Shown: piece by piece, positions 38,587-38,862 of the stretch
Layout of the letters: each line of letters opens with the position of its first letter
Numbering within the stretch: position 1 is the first letter of the stretch
NCBI GenBank assembly: GCA_020833415.1
Contig: JAJHQJ010000010.1
Coordinates: forward strand, 1-38,862
Reading direction: 5' to 3'
DNA: 38,862 bases
DNA from: Desulfurococcaceae archaeon
Lineage (GTDB): Archaea > Thermoproteota > Thermoprotei_A > Sulfolobales > NBVN01
Made by a program: the position numbers and the translations under genes
Notes under the pieces: generated by a model
What the model was told of the DNA's origin: nothing
The model's input: the letters and a program-made list of their open reading frames with translations, nothing else
Databases searched by the model: none

Positions 38587-38862
38587 TTACTTCCTCCTTA
38601 CCGCTACCGCTACTCCCAGTGCTACTACCCCTAGTGCTACTGCTGCGTAGGATGCCGTCGGTACTGCAGCTCCCTTAACTGCCTCAACGGCCTTTGTTGC
38701 CGCGTCTGTCGACGCTATGTCTACCCTCGGTGTCGCTACCTCAACCTTAGGTGCCGCTAGTGATATTGTTGGTGGTGGTACTACCTCCACCGGTGGTATC
38801 CCGGGGATCTCGACCTTAACCGTTGGCGGTCTCTCGATGACGGGCCCCACTGGTGCTGGTGC
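38587..38862 (-). CDS. C-terminus of a membrane-anchored protein, probably the ABC transporter's binding protein (runs off right edge)
   Basis: The last 91 residues are in the window. A Pro/Val-rich linker (ERPPTVKVEIPGIPPVEVV, then PPPTISLAAPKVEVATPR) leads to a helical segment and a C-terminal membrane helix (ASYAAVALGVVALGVAVA) ended by VRRK. Archaeal peptide-binding proteins are often tethered by such a C-terminal helix after a Pro-rich spacer, and the gene lies just upstream of dppB on the same strand. The binding domain itself lies outside the window, so the assignment is from context. Confidence 0.6.
   Translation of the reverse strand, partial: APAPVGPVIERPPTVKVEIPGIPPVEVVPPPTISLAAPKVEVATPRVDIASTDAATKAVEAVKGAAVPTASYAAVALGVVALGVAVAVRRK

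Noticed and set aside
1-38862. CRISPR arrays or long tandem repeats
   Set aside because: Short recurrent words such as GTAGCTAGG come from biased codon use; no regularly spaced repeats with unique spacers were found.

Overview
The window looks like a chromosomal segment from a thermophilic or hyperthermophilic archaeon, most likely of the Thermoproteota/TACK side. The evidence is a full archaellum operon, an archaeal NadM, RtcA, Nip7-like and IorAB genes, TATA-box promoters placed about 26 nt before leaderless or nearly leaderless starts, many GTG and TTG starts, and strong use of AGG, CTA and GTA codons. I cannot name the genus.

Region by region. (1) 1-346: the start of a TatD-like hydrolase that runs off the left edge. 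(2) 431-12200: the motility island. A membrane-tethered winged-helix regulator of ArnR type is divergent from the archaellin gene arlB. A perfect palindrome follows arlB. Next come a calcium-loop membrane protein, a small membrane protein, an ArlD/E-like coiled-coil protein, then arlG-arlF-arlH-arlI-arlJ, a large Ig-like surface protein and a second membrane-tethered winged-helix protein. (3) About 12220-15300: a lower-GC island with decayed or foreign content. It holds a TnpB C-terminal remnant, an orphan-looking DNA methyltransferase, an unknown partner gene, and a frameshifted EVE-domain pseudogene (a modified-base reader family) that still has its promoter. (4) 15294-21697: housekeeping genes: tRNA-Arg(UCU), rtcA, nadM, a CYTH enzyme, an NSUN-type RNA m5C methyltransferase with a Nip7-like PUA protein, and iorB/iorA. 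(5) 21894-24593: an AmiS/UreI-like channel convergent with a secreted beta-propeller protein. (6) 24655-32895: a third membrane-tethered winged-helix regulator beside a perfect 16-bp palindrome; a minus-strand DUF4350/DUF4129-like set; a HEPN/MNT pair; an unusual Fe-S-rich radical SAM protein; and MoxR-DUF58. (7) 32956-38862: a TauE/SafE transporter, a sugar-phosphate nucleotidyltransferase, two small membrane proteins, and a dipeptide-type ABC transporter (DppB, long DppC, and the C-terminus of the binding protein).

How the genes work together. Motility genes are bracketed by two membrane-bound DNA-binding proteins, and a third sits beside an extracellular beta-propeller gene. Membrane-tethered transcription factors next to genes for extracellular beta-rich proteins are therefore a recurring theme here. 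The MoxR/DUF58 genes and the DUF4129/DUF4350 genes look like one chaperone/cell-envelope system split into divergent halves around a toxin-antitoxin pair and a radical SAM gene.

A second theme is four genes (arlD/E-like, DUF4129-like, radical SAM, DUF58) whose protein-like N-termini lie one base out of frame from the only plausible start codon, in each case at a short G run. These may be assembly homopolymer errors or real slippage sites. All calls are from reading the sequence; no database search was run.
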